Shown: positions 1 through 9,040 of the stretch, one piece after another | Numbering within the stretch: the first letter of the stretch is position 1 | Layout of the letters: each line of letters starts with the position of its first letter | NCBI RefSeq assembly: GCF_004116385.1 | Contig: NZ_PEIB01000014.1 | Location: forward strand, 59,613 to 123,612 | Source: Veronia nyctiphanis | GTDB taxonomy: Bacteria > Pseudomonadota > Gammaproteobacteria > Enterobacterales > Vibrionaceae | Direction: 5' to 3' | DNA length: 64,000 nt | The notes under the pieces: model-generated | Seen by the model: only the letters and a program-made list of their open reading frames with translations | What the model was told of the DNA's origin: nothing | Database searches by the model: none | Made by a program: the position numbers and the translations under genes

Positions 1-361
1 GGAGTGTGAGTTGAGACAACAGCGCTTGAAACAGTTGAGAGACATTACTCGGCGCTTGAGAGGATTGCTTTGTGAGGGCCGGATAGAGATTGAGGTTTTG
101 TAGCAACGAAATAATACGCGGCAGTGACGTTGATACCTGCAAACTTTGCGGATTGCTATTTTTTGTTGGGCTCAGTGTTGCTTCCAGTAATATTTGCTTT
201 AGCTGGTTAACGTTATTCAGTTCTTGAATGGCTTTACCAACAGCAATTCCGTTACTCTGTAATTGGGGTGTTTTTCCTACAATCATTATCTTTCGCCCAC
301 ATCCCTTGCAAAGACTGGCGTCGCTAACCGCGGCGATCGCCTCTATGATATTATCGGACAT
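1..361 (-). CDS. Possible FliK-like flagellar hook-length control protein, N-terminal part (runs off the window)
   Basis: An open frame starts at ATG 361 and runs leftward with no stop to the window edge, so about 120 residues are visible and the C-terminus is missing. The protein begins MSDNIIEAIAAV and is rich in Gln, Leu, Ser and Asn, with stretches such as SQLFQALLSQLTL. No domain is recognisable in this part. From memory of related genomes, a FliK-like gene often lies divergent to ccmA in Pseudomonas, Shewanella and relatives, and FliK N-termini are low-complexity and poorly conserved, which fits. The diagnostic C-terminal domain lies outside. Only 34 bases separate this start from that of ccmA, so their promoters must overlap or lie inside the genes. 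The reading frame is fairly sure; the identity is a guess from context. Confidence 0.45.
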   Translation of the reverse strand, partial: MSDNIIEAIAAVSDASLCKGCGRKIMIVGKTPQLQSNGIAVGKAIQELNNVNQLKQILLEATLSPTKNSNPQSLQVSTSLPRIISLLQNLNLYPALTKQSSQAPSNVSQLFQALLSQLTL

Positions 362-395
362 ACTATTTATTATTTTACAGGAAGCAGCAGTCTTT

Positions 396-1016
396 ATGTT
401 GGAAGTTCGGCAGTTAAGCAGCATTCGGGGAGACAGAGTGTTGTTTGAAAACCTGAATTTTGTTGTCAGTGAAGGAGAGCTGGTTCAGGTAGAAGGTGAA
501 AATGGTGCTGGAAAAACAACCCTACTCAGAATAGTGACTGGTCTTGGGCTTGCAGACAAGGGCTCGGTTCTGTGGAAGGGTAGAGCCATTGAGAAACAAA
601 GAGATGAATTCCACAGCGATCTTCTTTACCTCGGTCATAGCACCGGCGTAAAACGTGAATTAACTGCGTTTGAAAACCTGTCTTTTTATTGTCGCTTGCA
701 CCATATTCATGCTGATGAAGAACAACTCTTTCATGCTCTGGCCTGTGTTGGGTTAGCGGGAAGAGAAGATATCTCTGCTGCCCAACTCTCTGCAGGACAA
801 AACCGTCGTGTCGCGCTTGCGCGTCTTTGGCTGAGTCAAGCCCCCCTTTGGATTTTGGACGAGCCTCTGACAGCCATTGATAAAAAAGGTCGTCGTGTTT
901 TGGAAAACCTTTTTGATAAGCATGTAAATAATGGCGGGTCTGTATTGTTTACAACCCATCAAGATATGTTCGAAGGGTGCGATAGTTTGCGTAAGATCAA
1001 ACTGGAGGCTCAATGA
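396..1016 (+). CDS. ccmA: Heme exporter ATP-binding subunit CcmA
   Basis: ATPase of the CcmAB(C)D complex, which drives release of holo-CcmE during cytochrome c maturation at the inner membrane. The 206-residue protein has a Walker A motif GENGAGKT (34-41), an ABC signature LSAGQ (131-135) and Walker B LWILDEP (151-157), in the usual order and length. The frame is open further upstream, but ATG 396 gives the family N-terminus (MLEVRQLS) and has an AGGAAG Shine-Dalgarno sequence 11 bases before it. It is the first gene of a nine-gene ccm operon and its last four bases overlap the start of ccmB. Confidence 0.95.
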   Translation: MLEVRQLSSIRGDRVLFENLNFVVSEGELVQVEGENGAGKTTLLRIVTGLGLADKGSVLWKGRAIEKQRDEFHSDLLYLGHSTGVKRELTAFENLSFYCRLHHIHADEEQLFHALACVGLAGREDISAAQLSAGQNRRVALARLWLSQAPLWILDEPLTAIDKKGRRVLENLFDKHVNNGGSVLFTTHQDMFEGCDSLRKIKLEAQ

Positions 1017-1681
1017 TTGGTGCTATTTTAACCGTGGTTCGACGCGAATTGATGATAGCACTCCGTCGACAGGCTGATGTACTTAACCCGATCTGGTTTT
1101 TTATCATCGTTATCACATTATTTCCTTTAGGCGTTGGGCCCGGCCCGCAGCTACTGGCTGAAATTGCCCCCGGAATTATCTGGGTTGCTGCGTTACTGGC
1201 TGCATTATTATCCCTTGAACGACTCTTCAGAGATGATTTTATTGATGGCTCACTGGAGCAAATGTTGTTAATGCCTGAACCACTTCCTGTTTTGGTGTTT
1301 GCCAAAATTGTGGCGCATTGGTTATTAACTGGACTGCCCCTGTTGATTGTCAGTCCATTATTAGCAATTCTGTTATCGTTGGATATGCAAACATATGTAG
1401 CTGTGCTCTTTACGCTGTTGCTGGGTACGCCAACATTGAGTTTTCTCGGTGCTATTGGCGTTTCACTCACCGTTGGCCTGAGAAAAGGCGGTGTACTACT
1501 CAGTTTATTGATCTTGCCGCTTTATATTCCGGTATTAATTTTTGCAACGTCAGCGATTGACGCTGCGGCAATGGGCCTCGCTATCAATGGACAATTGGCC
1601 ATTCTTGGTGCGATGTTAGCGGCATCAGTCACCCTCACTCCGCTTGCGGTTTCTGCGGGGTTAAGAGTAAGTCTTCATTAA
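1013..1681 (+). CDS. ccmB: Heme exporter permease CcmB
   Basis: Membrane subunit of the CcmAB ABC transporter. The 222-residue protein starts MIGAILTVVRREL and is almost entirely hydrophobic, with about six membrane helices, as in CcmB of Escherichia coli (about 220 residues). It overlaps ccmA by the ATGA junction at 1013-1016, so the two are translationally coupled. It is followed by ccmC after 35 bases. The frame is intact. Confidence 0.95.
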   Translation: MIGAILTVVRRELMIALRRQADVLNPIWFFIIVITLFPLGVGPGPQLLAEIAPGIIWVAALLAALLSLERLFRDDFIDGSLEQMLLMPEPLPVLVFAKIVAHWLLTGLPLLIVSPLLAILLSLDMQTYVAVLFTLLLGTPTLSFLGAIGVSLTVGLRKGGVLLSLLILPLYIPVLIFATSAIDAAAMGLAINGQLAILGAMLAASVTLTPLAVSAGLRVSLH

Positions 1682-1716
1682 CATAAAGAAATAACTGAAC
1701 CTAGAGCGATATTGCA

Positions 1717-2453
1717 ATGTGGAAATGGCTACATCCTTACGCAAAGCCTGAGGCAAGCTACAGACTTTGTTCAACACTTTTACCTTGGTTTATGGTTATC
1801 GGTGTGGTTTCGCTTGTTGTTGGCACCCTTTGGGGCTGATGTTTGCGCCCTCAGACTACCAACAGGGTGACAGCTTCCGGATCATATATATACACGTCCC
1901 TGCGGCTATCTGGTCGATGGGGGCATACATGTCTATGGCTATCGCTGCATTCATCGGTACCGTCTGGCAAATCAAAACGTCAGACTGGGCTGCTGCTGCA
2001 ATGGCACCTGTTGGCGCTGTATTCACCTTTATTGCTCTGGTCACTGGTGCCATCTGGGGTAAGCCGATGTGGGGAGCCTGGTGGGTATGGGATGCGCGCC
2101 TGACGTCAGAGCTGATCCTTCTCTTCCTCTACCTCGGCGTGATAGCGCTTTACAACGCATTCGATGATAGCAAAACCGCAGGACGTGCTGCGGGCATCCT
2201 TGCGATGGTGGGAGTCATCAATTTGCCCATCATTCATTTCTCTGTAGAGTGGTGGAATACCCTGCATCAGGGAGCCACTATCACGAAATTTGCCAAACCT
2301 TCTATTGCGCCAGAAATGCTGTGGCCGTTGCTGCTGAATCTTCTGGGTTTTGCGTTGTTTTTCGGTGGGGCTACATTGATGGGGCTTCGCAATCATATCA
2401 TTCAGCGAGAGTCTCATCGTCCCTGGGTGAAGCAACTGGTAGAAAGGAGCTAA
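1717..2453 (+). CDS. ccmC: Heme handling protein CcmC, frameshifted as read
   Basis: CcmC presents heme to CcmE. It carries the WWD signature GAWWVWDARLTSE, which binds heme on the periplasmic face, and about six membrane helices. As read, translation from ATG 1717 (MWKWLHPYAKP) reaches a stop right after VVGTLWG, while the rest (LMFAPSDYQQGDSF onward) continues in another frame. One extra base in the run of four G at 1832-1835 restores a single 245-residue protein, the same length as the Escherichia coli one. Losing one base of a homopolymer is the simplest explanation, so the gene is probably intact in the organism. Confidence 0.9.
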
Positions 2454-2454
2454 C

Positions 2455-2661
2455 ATGCATTTTGATTCTTTCTCAGATTTTCTTGCGATGGGCGGTTATG
2501 CCTACTATGTGTGGGCTGCCTTCGGAATAACATTTGTCTCTATGGTGGGCGTCGTTTTGTCATCAGCGCTAACTCACCGTCGCCTCCTTCGCGGTATAAA
2601 AAATAATGTAGCCCGTGAGGAAAGGATTCAGAAAGCCAAAGACATGGAGAACACGCTATGA
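2455..2661 (+). CDS. ccmD: Heme exporter small subunit CcmD
   Basis: A 68-residue protein with a single membrane helix near its N-terminus ([20 protein letters not shown]) followed by a basic cytoplasmic tail, the standard CcmD layout. CcmD stabilises the complex of CcmE with CcmABC and is needed for release of holo-CcmE. It starts one base after the ccmC stop codon and its end overlaps ccmE by four bases (ATGA). Position and topology make the assignment firm although such small proteins vary a lot. Confidence 0.92.
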   Translation: MHFDSFSDFLAMGGYAYYVWAAFGITFVSMVGVVLSSALTHRRLLRGIKNNVAREERIQKAKDMENTL

Positions 2662-3143
2662 ACCCGAGACGTAAAAAACGTCTGGCACTGGCACTGGCTC
2701 TTGTTATTGGGGTTGGCACGGCCATTGGATTAATGCTCTACGCCCTGACCCAGAATATTGACCTTTTTTATACGCCCACAGAGCTTGTTGAAGGTAAAGC
2801 TGATGGGTCAAAACCATCGGTTGGACAACGTCTGCGCATCGGTGGAATGGTGGTGAAAGGCTCGGTGAAACGTGACCCGCAATCTCTGAAAGTGTCATTC
2901 AAAGTGAAAGATGTTGGACCTGAAGTGACAGTTACCTATGACGGAATTTTGCCTGACTTATTCCGCGAGGGGCAGGGGATTGTCGCGCAGGGAGAATTAG
3001 TGAATGCGACAACGGTGAAAGCCCATGAAGTATTGGCTAAACATGATGAGGAATACATGCCGCCGGAAGTGGCTGAAGCGATGAAAAAGTCGCATAAACC
3101 GCTGAATTACACGGAAGAGCAAAAAAAAGGTACTGACTTATGA
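2658..3143 (+). CDS. ccmE: Heme chaperone CcmE
   Basis: Periplasmic chaperone that carries heme covalently from CcmC to the CcmFH ligase. The 161-residue protein has an N-terminal signal anchor (about 8-30), then an OB-fold beta barrel, then the heme motif HDEEY with the covalent-binding His129 and axial Tyr133. The tail after it is charged and flexible. It overlaps ccmD and ccmF by four bases on each side. Confidence 0.96.
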   Translation: MNPRRKKRLALALALVIGVGTAIGLMLYALTQNIDLFYTPTELVEGKADGSKPSVGQRLRIGGMVVKGSVKRDPQSLKVSFKVKDVGPEVTVTYDGILPDLFREGQGIVAQGELVNATTVKAHEVLAKHDEEYMPPEVAEAMKKSHKPLNYTEEQKKGTDL

Positions 3144-5131
3144 CTGCTGAACTGGGTCATTTCACCCTGATTGTCGCACTGGCCTTCTCCGTATTACTTA
3201 GTCTCTATCCAATGTGGGGTGCTCACATTGGTAATCAGGCAATGATGCGCTCGGCCCGACCACTCTCTATCGGGCTTTTCGTGATGTTGTCATTGTCATT
3301 TGCCAGTCTTATGTGGGCGTTTTATATCAATGACTTCACCGTTACTTACGTTGCCAGCAATTCAAACTCGGCATTACCCTGGTATTACAGATTAACGGCG
3401 GTCTGGGGAGCACATGAAGGCTCATTACTGCTCTGGGTGCTGATTCAGGCCACATGGACACTGGCGGTTGCTATTTTCAGCCGCAATATGCCACTTGAGT
3501 CAGTTGCCCGTGTGCTTGCTGTAATGGGAATGATAGGGGTTGGTTTCCTTTTGTTTATCATTCTGACCTCTAACCCATTTGAGCGAACATTGCCTATTTT
3601 CCCCATCGATGGAAGAGACCTTAATCCGTTGTTACAAGACCCAGGACTGATTATTCACCCTCCTATGCTTTACATGGGGTACGTGGGCTTTTCAGTGGCG
3701 TTTTCTTTCGCCATTGCATCCTTGATTTCTGGGCGTCTCGATACAGCTTGGGCGCGCTGGTCTCGACCATGGACAATGGCGGCATGGATATTCCTGACGC
3801 TGGGTATTGCGCTGGGGTCATGGTGGGCCTATTACGAGCTGGGCTGGGGAGGCTGGTGGTTCTGGGATCCTGTAGAAAATGCCTCATTTATGCCTTGGCT
3901 TGCGGGTACAGCGCTGATCCACTCGCTTGCTGTGACTGAGAAGCGTGGCACGTTCAAGGCGTGGACAGTGCTTCTGGCGATTTCCGCTTCTCACTCAGCT
4001 TGTTAGGGACGTTTCTGGTGCGTTCCGGTGTATTGGTTTCAGTCCATGCTTTTGCGTCAGATCCGGCGCGCGGGCTGTTTATTCTTGGCTTCCTTGTCTT
4101 CGTGATTGGTGGCTCTTTGCTGCTCTACGCACTCAGGGCCTCAGATGTCAGAGTGCGTGGTAATTTCGAGCTGTTGTCTCGCGAAAATGGTTTACTTGCT
4201 AACAATATCTTTCTCGTCGCGGCCTTGATTGTTGTTCTTCTTGGAACCTTGCTGCCATTGGTACACAAGCAGTTGGGGCTGGGCTCTGTGTCTATTGGCG
4301 AACCTTTCTTTAATATGCTTTTCACCTGGTTGTCAGTGCCATTTGCCTTCTTACTGGGTATTGGTCCGCTTATTCGTTGGAAGCGCGATAAACTATCGAG
4401 CTTCAGCAAAGAGTTGGCAGTGACCGCATTAATTGCCTTGCCACTTGGTATTGGTATCGTATGGTTGGTGAGTGATACCTTCATGCCGCTCGCGGCGACG
4501 GGGGCTGTCATGGCGCTGTGGATTGTCATTCTTCAGGGGATCGAGGTTTATCAGCGTGCTACGCACAGGCATGACTTCTGGACAGGCGTCGGAAAGCTAG
4601 GGCGAAGCATTGGGCGATGGTATTGGCTCATTTGGGGATGGCGGTAACGGTAATCGGTATTGCATGGTTCAAAACTATGATATCGAGCGGGACGTCCGCA
4701 TGGCACCTGGCGAGACCGTTGAGATTCAGGGATATCAATTTAACTTTGCTGGTCTGCGAGATAAGAATGGCTCCAACTATGAAGGCTTTGAAGGCGTATT
4801 CAAGGTTTTCTCCGATGGTGAAATAATCGCTGAACTGCGTGCCGAAAAAAGGTTTTATTCTGTCCAGCGTTCAATGATGACTGAGGCTGCCATTGATGCT
4901 GGTCTCACCCGTGATCTCTATGTTGCTCTGGGAGAGCGACTGGATGATGGTGCTTGGGCTGTACGTATTTATTACAAACCTTTTGTTCGGTGGATCTGGT
5001 TAGGTGCGATTCTGATGTCTTTGGGTGGAGCGTTAGCGGTTTCAGACAAGCGATACCGTTTTAGAAAAGTGACGAAAAAGGCTGATGTTTCGCCTCAGCC
5101 ATCAGCGGCACTCAATGAGGCTAATGAATGA
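3140..5131 (+). CDS. ccmF: Cytochrome c heme lyase subunit CcmF, three frameshifts as read
   Basis: CcmF joins heme from CcmE to apocytochrome c together with CcmH. The WWD motif ([19 protein letters not shown]) and many membrane helices are clear. As read the gene is broken three times. The frame shifts near 3981-3983 (ATTTCC, one T short), near 4608 (AGCATTGG where AGCCATTGG is needed for SHWAM) and near 4668 (GGTTCAAAAC, one T short before QNYDIERDV). Restoring one base at each gives a continuous protein of 664 residues that matches the family along its whole length, including the conserved ending [10 protein letters not shown]. Three independent losses with no other decay point to sequence errors rather than a dead gene. 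Confidence 0.9.
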
Positions 5132-5682
5132 ACCGGACGTTACTTTTCGCACCGCTGATTGCGTTTATGGTGTTAGTGGCTGTTTTCTTTGTTCAGCTGG
5201 GCCGAAATGCTGAAGGAGACGACCCGACAAAACTGGAATCGGTCTTGGTTGGAAAGGCTGTACCTGAATTTCGTCTTGAAGATCTGGCTGAGCCCGGAAA
5301 ACTCTATGACCAAAGTATTTTCAGAGGCAAGCCTTTGCTGCTCAATGTATGGGCTACATGGTGCCCAACCTGTTACAGCGAGCATACTTTCCTCAATACG
5401 TTGGCACAGCAAGGGGTCAAAATCATTGGTCTCAACTACAAAGACGAGCGCCTAAAAGCGGTCGGTTGGCTCAATGATCTTGGTAACCCTTATCTGGTAA
5501 CGCTCTTTGATGGTAGCGGGATGTTGGGGTTAGACCTTGGCGTGTATGGTGCGCCAGAAACCTTCCTGATTGACGCGCAAGGTATCATCCGTTATCGCCA
5601 TGTTGGTGATGTTAACGATAGAAACTGGCGTGATACGCTAAAACCTATGTATGAAAAAATGCTCGCGGAGAGTCAATCATGA
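5128..5682 (+). CDS. ccmG: Thiol:disulfide interchange protein CcmG (DsbE)
   Basis: Membrane-anchored periplasmic thioredoxin-fold protein that keeps the CXXCH cysteines of apocytochrome c reduced. The 184-residue sequence has an N-terminal anchor helix (about 4-24) and the active site WCPTC with Cys79 and Cys82. The cis-proline region (GVYGAPETFLID) is present. It overlaps ccmF and ccmH by four bases on each side. Length and motifs are typical. Confidence 0.95.
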   Translation: MNRTLLFAPLIAFMVLVAVFFVQLGRNAEGDDPTKLESVLVGKAVPEFRLEDLAEPGKLYDQSIFRGKPLLLNVWATWCPTCYSEHTFLNTLAQQGVKIIGLNYKDERLKAVGWLNDLGNPYLVTLFDGSGMLGLDLGVYGAPETFLIDAQGIIRYRHVGDVNDRNWRDTLKPMYEKMLAESQS

Positions 5683-6173
5683 AAAAGTGGTTAACAGTTT
5701 CGCTGCTTTCTGTCCTGCTTGTCTTTTCTGTGTCAGCGACAGTGGATGTTTATGATTTTGACACGCCTGAGCAGGAGGCGCTTTTTCATGCTCTCGGTAA
5801 AGAGCTGCGGTGTCCAAAGTGTCAGAACAATAACATTGCTGATTCAAATGCTGGCCTTGCGCAAGACTTGCGTATGAAAGTGTATGAGATGATCAAGCAG
5901 GGCAAATCTGAAAAAGAAATTGTCGGCTATATGGTTGCTCGCTACGGAAATTTTGTGACCTACAATCCTCCGGTAACCCGCTCGACATTTATTCTCTGGG
6001 CGGGACCTGCCTTATTTATCTTTTTGGGGTTCACTGTACTTGTGATGCGAAGTCGTCGGCGTGAAGAGAGCTCAATGACAACAGATAAACGGTTAGATAC
6101 CGAAGAGGAAGCAAGACTCACCACTTTGCTGGCCGATGAGCATGCAGCAGAAAGCCAGAAGGACAAGAAGTAA
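5679..6173 (+). CDS. ccmH: Cytochrome c maturation protein CcmH
   Basis: Thioredox partner of apocytochrome c in the CcmFH ligase. The 164-residue protein has a signal peptide (1-20), the redox motif RCPKCQNNNIADSNA with Cys45 and Cys48, and a C-terminal membrane helix (about 105-126) followed by a charged cytoplasmic tail. It corresponds to the short CcmH form, with the TPR part encoded separately by the next gene (ccmI). Confidence 0.94.
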   Translation: MKKWLTVSLLSVLLVFSVSATVDVYDFDTPEQEALFHALGKELRCPKCQNNNIADSNAGLAQDLRMKVYEMIKQGKSEKEIVGYMVARYGNFVTYNPPVTRSTFILWAGPALFIFLGFTVLVMRSRRREESSMTTDKRLDTEEEARLTTLLADEHAAESQKDKK

Positions 6174-7387
6174 TGACCGAGTTGTGGTTTTGGCTAGTAA
6201 CAGCCGTTATCGTTCTGTTTTCCATCGCTATTTTTGTTATTCCTATTTTGAAGGGGAAGACGCAAGATGTTTCTGCCAGCCGTGATCAGCTAAATAAAGC
6301 GTTTTTCCGCGAAAGGATGAGTGAACTGAATGACGAGAACCGTGAGGGATTAATTAATGACCAGGGCGAGTTAGAGGTCGAGCTAAAAAAATCATTGCTT
6401 GATGACATCCCTGACACCGGGGGTGTGTCAGACAACAACACTGTCAAAGTATGGATGATTGTTCCCGGTCTGATTCTCCTGATAGGGTTGAGTTATGGTG
6501 TGTATTTCATCAAAGGTAACAGCGACAAAGTTAACCATTGGCATCAGGTAACGGCGGAGCTACCCGAATTGTCACAGCGTTTAATGAACAGTGACGCTGA
6601 ACCTTTGTCAGATCAAGAAATGGAAGATCTCGCGCTCGCGCTGAGAACAAGGCTCCATCAAACGCCGAGTGACGCGACAGGGTGGTTATTGTTGGGAAGG
6701 CTGGGTATTGCAAACCGAGATATGGCCACTGCACTTGGTGCAATGGAGAAGGCTTACAAGCTCAAGCCTCAGGATATGACCATGAAGCTTGGCTATGCGC
6801 AGGCCATGTTGTACACCGGCGATGATGTATACCTTCAGAAAGCGAGAGAGTTATTACGTTCAGTCATTGGTGAGGACCCCACCAATACACAAGCGTACTC
6901 CCTTCTTGCGTTTGAAGGATTTGGGCGTGGAGCGTTTCAAGAAGCAATTGAAGCCTGGTCAGCAATGAAGGTTTTCCTGCCTCAAGACGATCCTAGACAT
7001 AGAATGCTGGATATGAGTATTGCGCAGGCGAAAACAAAATTGGGTGTCAATCCAGCGTCGTCTGTATCAGTCAATGTTACCCTGTCCAGTGATGTGACGA
7101 TCGCGGATGGCTCAGTGTTGATCGTATCAGTGCATTCTGCGGACGGCGCCCCAATGCCCTATGCGGCTCAACGGATAGACAAACCAGTATTTCCACTTTC
7201 TGTGTCATTGTCTGATGTGGACAATATGATAGCCGCTCGACCAATGAGTGCATTGTCAGAAGTGGTGGTTAAAGCAAGGCTTGATACTGACGGTGACGTT
7301 ACAACGAAAAAAGGTGACTGGTACGGCACAAGTGAACCTCTAAAGCTGGGAGATGAGTCTCAAGTTAGAATCAACAAACGGTTCTGA
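6173..7387 (+). CDS. ccmI: Cytochrome c maturation TPR protein CcmI
   Basis: Apocytochrome c chaperone. The 404-residue protein has two membrane helices (about 5-26 and 93-113) and a periplasmic TPR region (about 160-290, for example TGWLLLGRLGIANRDMATAL) that binds the C-terminus of apocytochromes. The remaining C-terminal domain is beta-rich. It shares one base with the ccmH stop and ends the ccm operon. A hairpin terminator follows at 7414-7447. Confidence 0.92.
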   Translation: MTELWFWLVTAVIVLFSIAIFVIPILKGKTQDVSASRDQLNKAFFRERMSELNDENREGLINDQGELEVELKKSLLDDIPDTGGVSDNNTVKVWMIVPGLILLIGLSYGVYFIKGNSDKVNHWHQVTAELPELSQRLMNSDAEPLSDQEMEDLALALRTRLHQTPSDATGWLLLGRLGIANRDMATALGAMEKAYKLKPQDMTMKLGYAQAMLYTGDDVYLQKARELLRSVIGEDPTNTQAYSLLAFEGFGRGAFQEAIEAWSAMKVFLPQDDPRHRMLDMSIAQAKTKLGVNPASSVSVNVTLSSDVTIADGSVLIVSVHSADGAPMPYAAQRIDKPVFPLSVSLSDVDNMIAARPMSALSEVVVKARLDTDGDVTTKKGDWYGTSEPLKLGDESQVRINKRF

Positions 7388-7413
7388 CTTGTATATAATT
7401 GGCTGATGACCTC

Positions 7414-7447
7414 CAAAAGGCTGGCTTTTTGCCGGCCTCTTTTATTT
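7414..7447 (+). terminator. Intrinsic terminator after ccmI
   Basis: The stem AGGCTGGC / GCCGGCCT (one G-T pair) with a T5 loop is followed by CTTTTATTTT. It lies between ccmI and mlaA. A TATAAT hexamer sits just upstream at 7394-7399 with no good -35 element, so it is only a weak candidate for a mlaA promoter. Confidence 0.7.
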
Positions 7448-7466
7448 TAAGAATACGGGTAACACT

Positions 7467-8231
7467 GTGTATTTTAAGCGCTTAACTGTCTTACTGGGAT
7501 TGTGCCTCGCGTTGACTGGTTGTGTTCAGACGCCGCAGGAAGAAGCTGGGCTGGAAGTAAAAACGCACCCTGATGATCCCCTAGAAGGATTTAACAGAGC
7601 CATGTGGGCGGTCAATTATGATTATCTTGACCCCTACTTGCTTAAACCTGCATCGGTTATCTATGTAGGATATGTCCCAGGCTGGACGCGCAAAGGCGTC
7701 TCTAATTTTGTCGATAACCTCGGTGAGCCTGCGAGCATGATAAACAGTATTTTCATGCTTGAGGGGCAGGATGCGGTTAACCACTTCAATCGCTTCTGGA
7801 TAAATACGCTTTTCGGGTTAGGTGGCCTGATTGATATTGCTTCCGCTGCCAACATACCCAAAATGTCGGAGAGAGAATTTGGTGATGCGGCTGGTCATTA
7901 TGGTGTAGGGCAGGGAGCCTATATTATGGTGCCGGGCTATGGGCCTACAACGCTGCGTATTGCTGGAGGTAAGGTGGTTGATGGTCTTTATCCACCGCTG
8001 GCGCTTTTGACTCTGCCTCAGTCTCTCGCGAAGCTGGTCGTTGATGGCTTGGAGAAACGTGCTGAGCTATCAAAGCAAGAAGCCATGCTAAACAGTTCTC
8101 CGGATCCTTATAAGTTCGTCCGTGATGCCTATTTACAGAACAAAGAGTTCAAAGCTCGAGGTAATGATGTGGCGATTGAAACGCTTGATGATGACGATAT
8201 CGAAGCGTTTCTTGATGAAATTGACGAGTAA
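7467..8231 (+). CDS. mlaA: Phospholipid-binding outer membrane lipoprotein MlaA (VacJ)
   Basis: Removes misplaced phospholipids from the outer leaflet of the outer membrane and passes them to MlaC. The 254-residue protein has a lipoprotein signal with lipobox LTGC (Cys19), then the MlaA domain (DPLEGFNRAMW near 38-48, FGLGGLIDIA near 115). The start codon is GTG 7467, chosen because it gives a complete lipoprotein signal. The acidic tail (ETLDDDDIEAFLDEIDE) is common in MlaA of Vibrionaceae. It is alone in its unit, with a terminator on each side. Confidence 0.94.
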   Translation: MYFKRLTVLLGLCLALTGCVQTPQEEAGLEVKTHPDDPLEGFNRAMWAVNYDYLDPYLLKPASVIYVGYVPGWTRKGVSNFVDNLGEPASMINSIFMLEGQDAVNHFNRFWINTLFGLGGLIDIASAANIPKMSEREFGDAAGHYGVGQGAYIMVPGYGPTTLRIAGGKVVDGLYPPLALLTLPQSLAKLVVDGLEKRAELSKQEAMLNSSPDPYKFVRDAYLQNKEFKARGNDVAIETLDDDDIEAFLDEIDE

Positions 8232-8236
8232 AAAAT

Positions 8237-8261
8237 AAAAACCGCCAATCGGCGGTTTTTT
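8237..8261. terminator. Bidirectional terminator between mlaA and the anti-sigma gene
   Basis: AAAAACCGCC-AATC-GGCGGTTTTT: a perfect stem with an A run on one side and a T run on the other. It serves mlaA on the plus strand and the convergent gene at 8285-9040 on the minus strand. Confidence 0.88.
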
Positions 8262-8284
8262 CTATCAAAAAACAGTGAGCTGTC

Positions 8285-9040
8285 TTAGATAATCGAGTAA
8301 AGGTTTTGTTTTAGCTTTTCTGCGACCTCTTCAACCTCAGACCCCTTTTGACCGACCACAATAAGCCTGTTGTCATCAGACTGTTTCATGATGACATTCA
8401 TCTTGTCATCTGAGAAACGCTCGGTGTTCTCACCTATGGTTTTGACAACAAAGAAGGTCATCGATTCGCCCTGGTCTGTTTGCATGACAACATGTAACCC
8501 CGGACCCAGTTCGCCAAAGTTACAATGGTTTACATAGGTAATTCTTCCCGGAAAACCATTTTTAAACTGCTGACCAAAAGGAGAGAGTTTAAGATTTACT
8601 TGTTTGAGTGTTGCTTTCTCGTCAGCAACGTTAGTAAATGGCGATTCGTCATAATAGTGCTTCAAGGCAACCTGTCCAAGACTATTGATGCTCTTTGCGA
8701 CATTGCTGGTTGCTTGCTGCGCAATGTTGGCAGGCGCTTCAGACCAGTTGAACTGACCCAGCACTATACCGAAAACGAAGGCAACAGAAGCTGCGATGGA
8801 CATGTGAAACTTGGGTTTTCGATTTTCTCGCTCAAGCTCGCTGCTTTGTTTAAAGATTATCTTGTCTGCCAGATCCTCTGGTATATCAACCCGTAAAGTT
8901 TCATCAATCATCGCATCCAGTTGCTCAAGCTCCCGGACAAGTTTCTCATTCGATGGTGACGCCTTACGCATTTCCAGAACATCAGGACTGTCGTCCTGAG
9001 GGTTTCCTAGAATACGCCGACGAAATTCAAGTTCGTCCAC
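8285..9040 (-). CDS. DUF3379-type membrane protein, probable anti-sigma factor
   Basis: A 251-residue protein with a cytoplasmic N-terminal part of about 75 residues, one membrane helix (about 79-97, IAASVAFVFGIVLGQ) and a periplasmic C-terminal domain. This is the layout of an anti-sigma factor. It overlaps the upstream sigma factor gene by 14 bases, so the pair is co-translated. I recognise the family as DUF3379, found next to sigma factors in Vibrio and relatives; a direct anti-sigma activity is inferred from topology and context. No zinc-binding HXXXCXXC motif is present in the N-terminal part. Confidence 0.8.
   Translation of the reverse strand: MDELEFRRRILGNPQDDSPDVLEMRKASPSNEKLVRELEQLDAMIDETLRVDIPEDLADKIIFKQSSELERENRKPKFHMSIAASVAFVFGIVLGQFNWSEAPANIAQQATSNVAKSINSLGQVALKHYYDESPFTNVADEKATLKQVNLKLSPFGQQFKNGFPGRITYVNHCNFGELGPGLHVVMQTDQGESMTFFVVKTIGENTERFSDDKMNVIMKQSDDNRLIVVGQKGSEVEEVAEKLKQNLYSII

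Noticed and set aside
228..395. Longer CcmA starting at 228
   Set aside because: The extra 56 residues are not part of the family, overlap the divergent gene and the internal ATG has a ribosome binding site.
1832..4670. Programmed frameshifting in ccmC and ccmF
   Set aside because: No slippery heptamer with downstream structure is present, and these genes are not known to use recoding; the same kind of loss recurs in unrelated genes.
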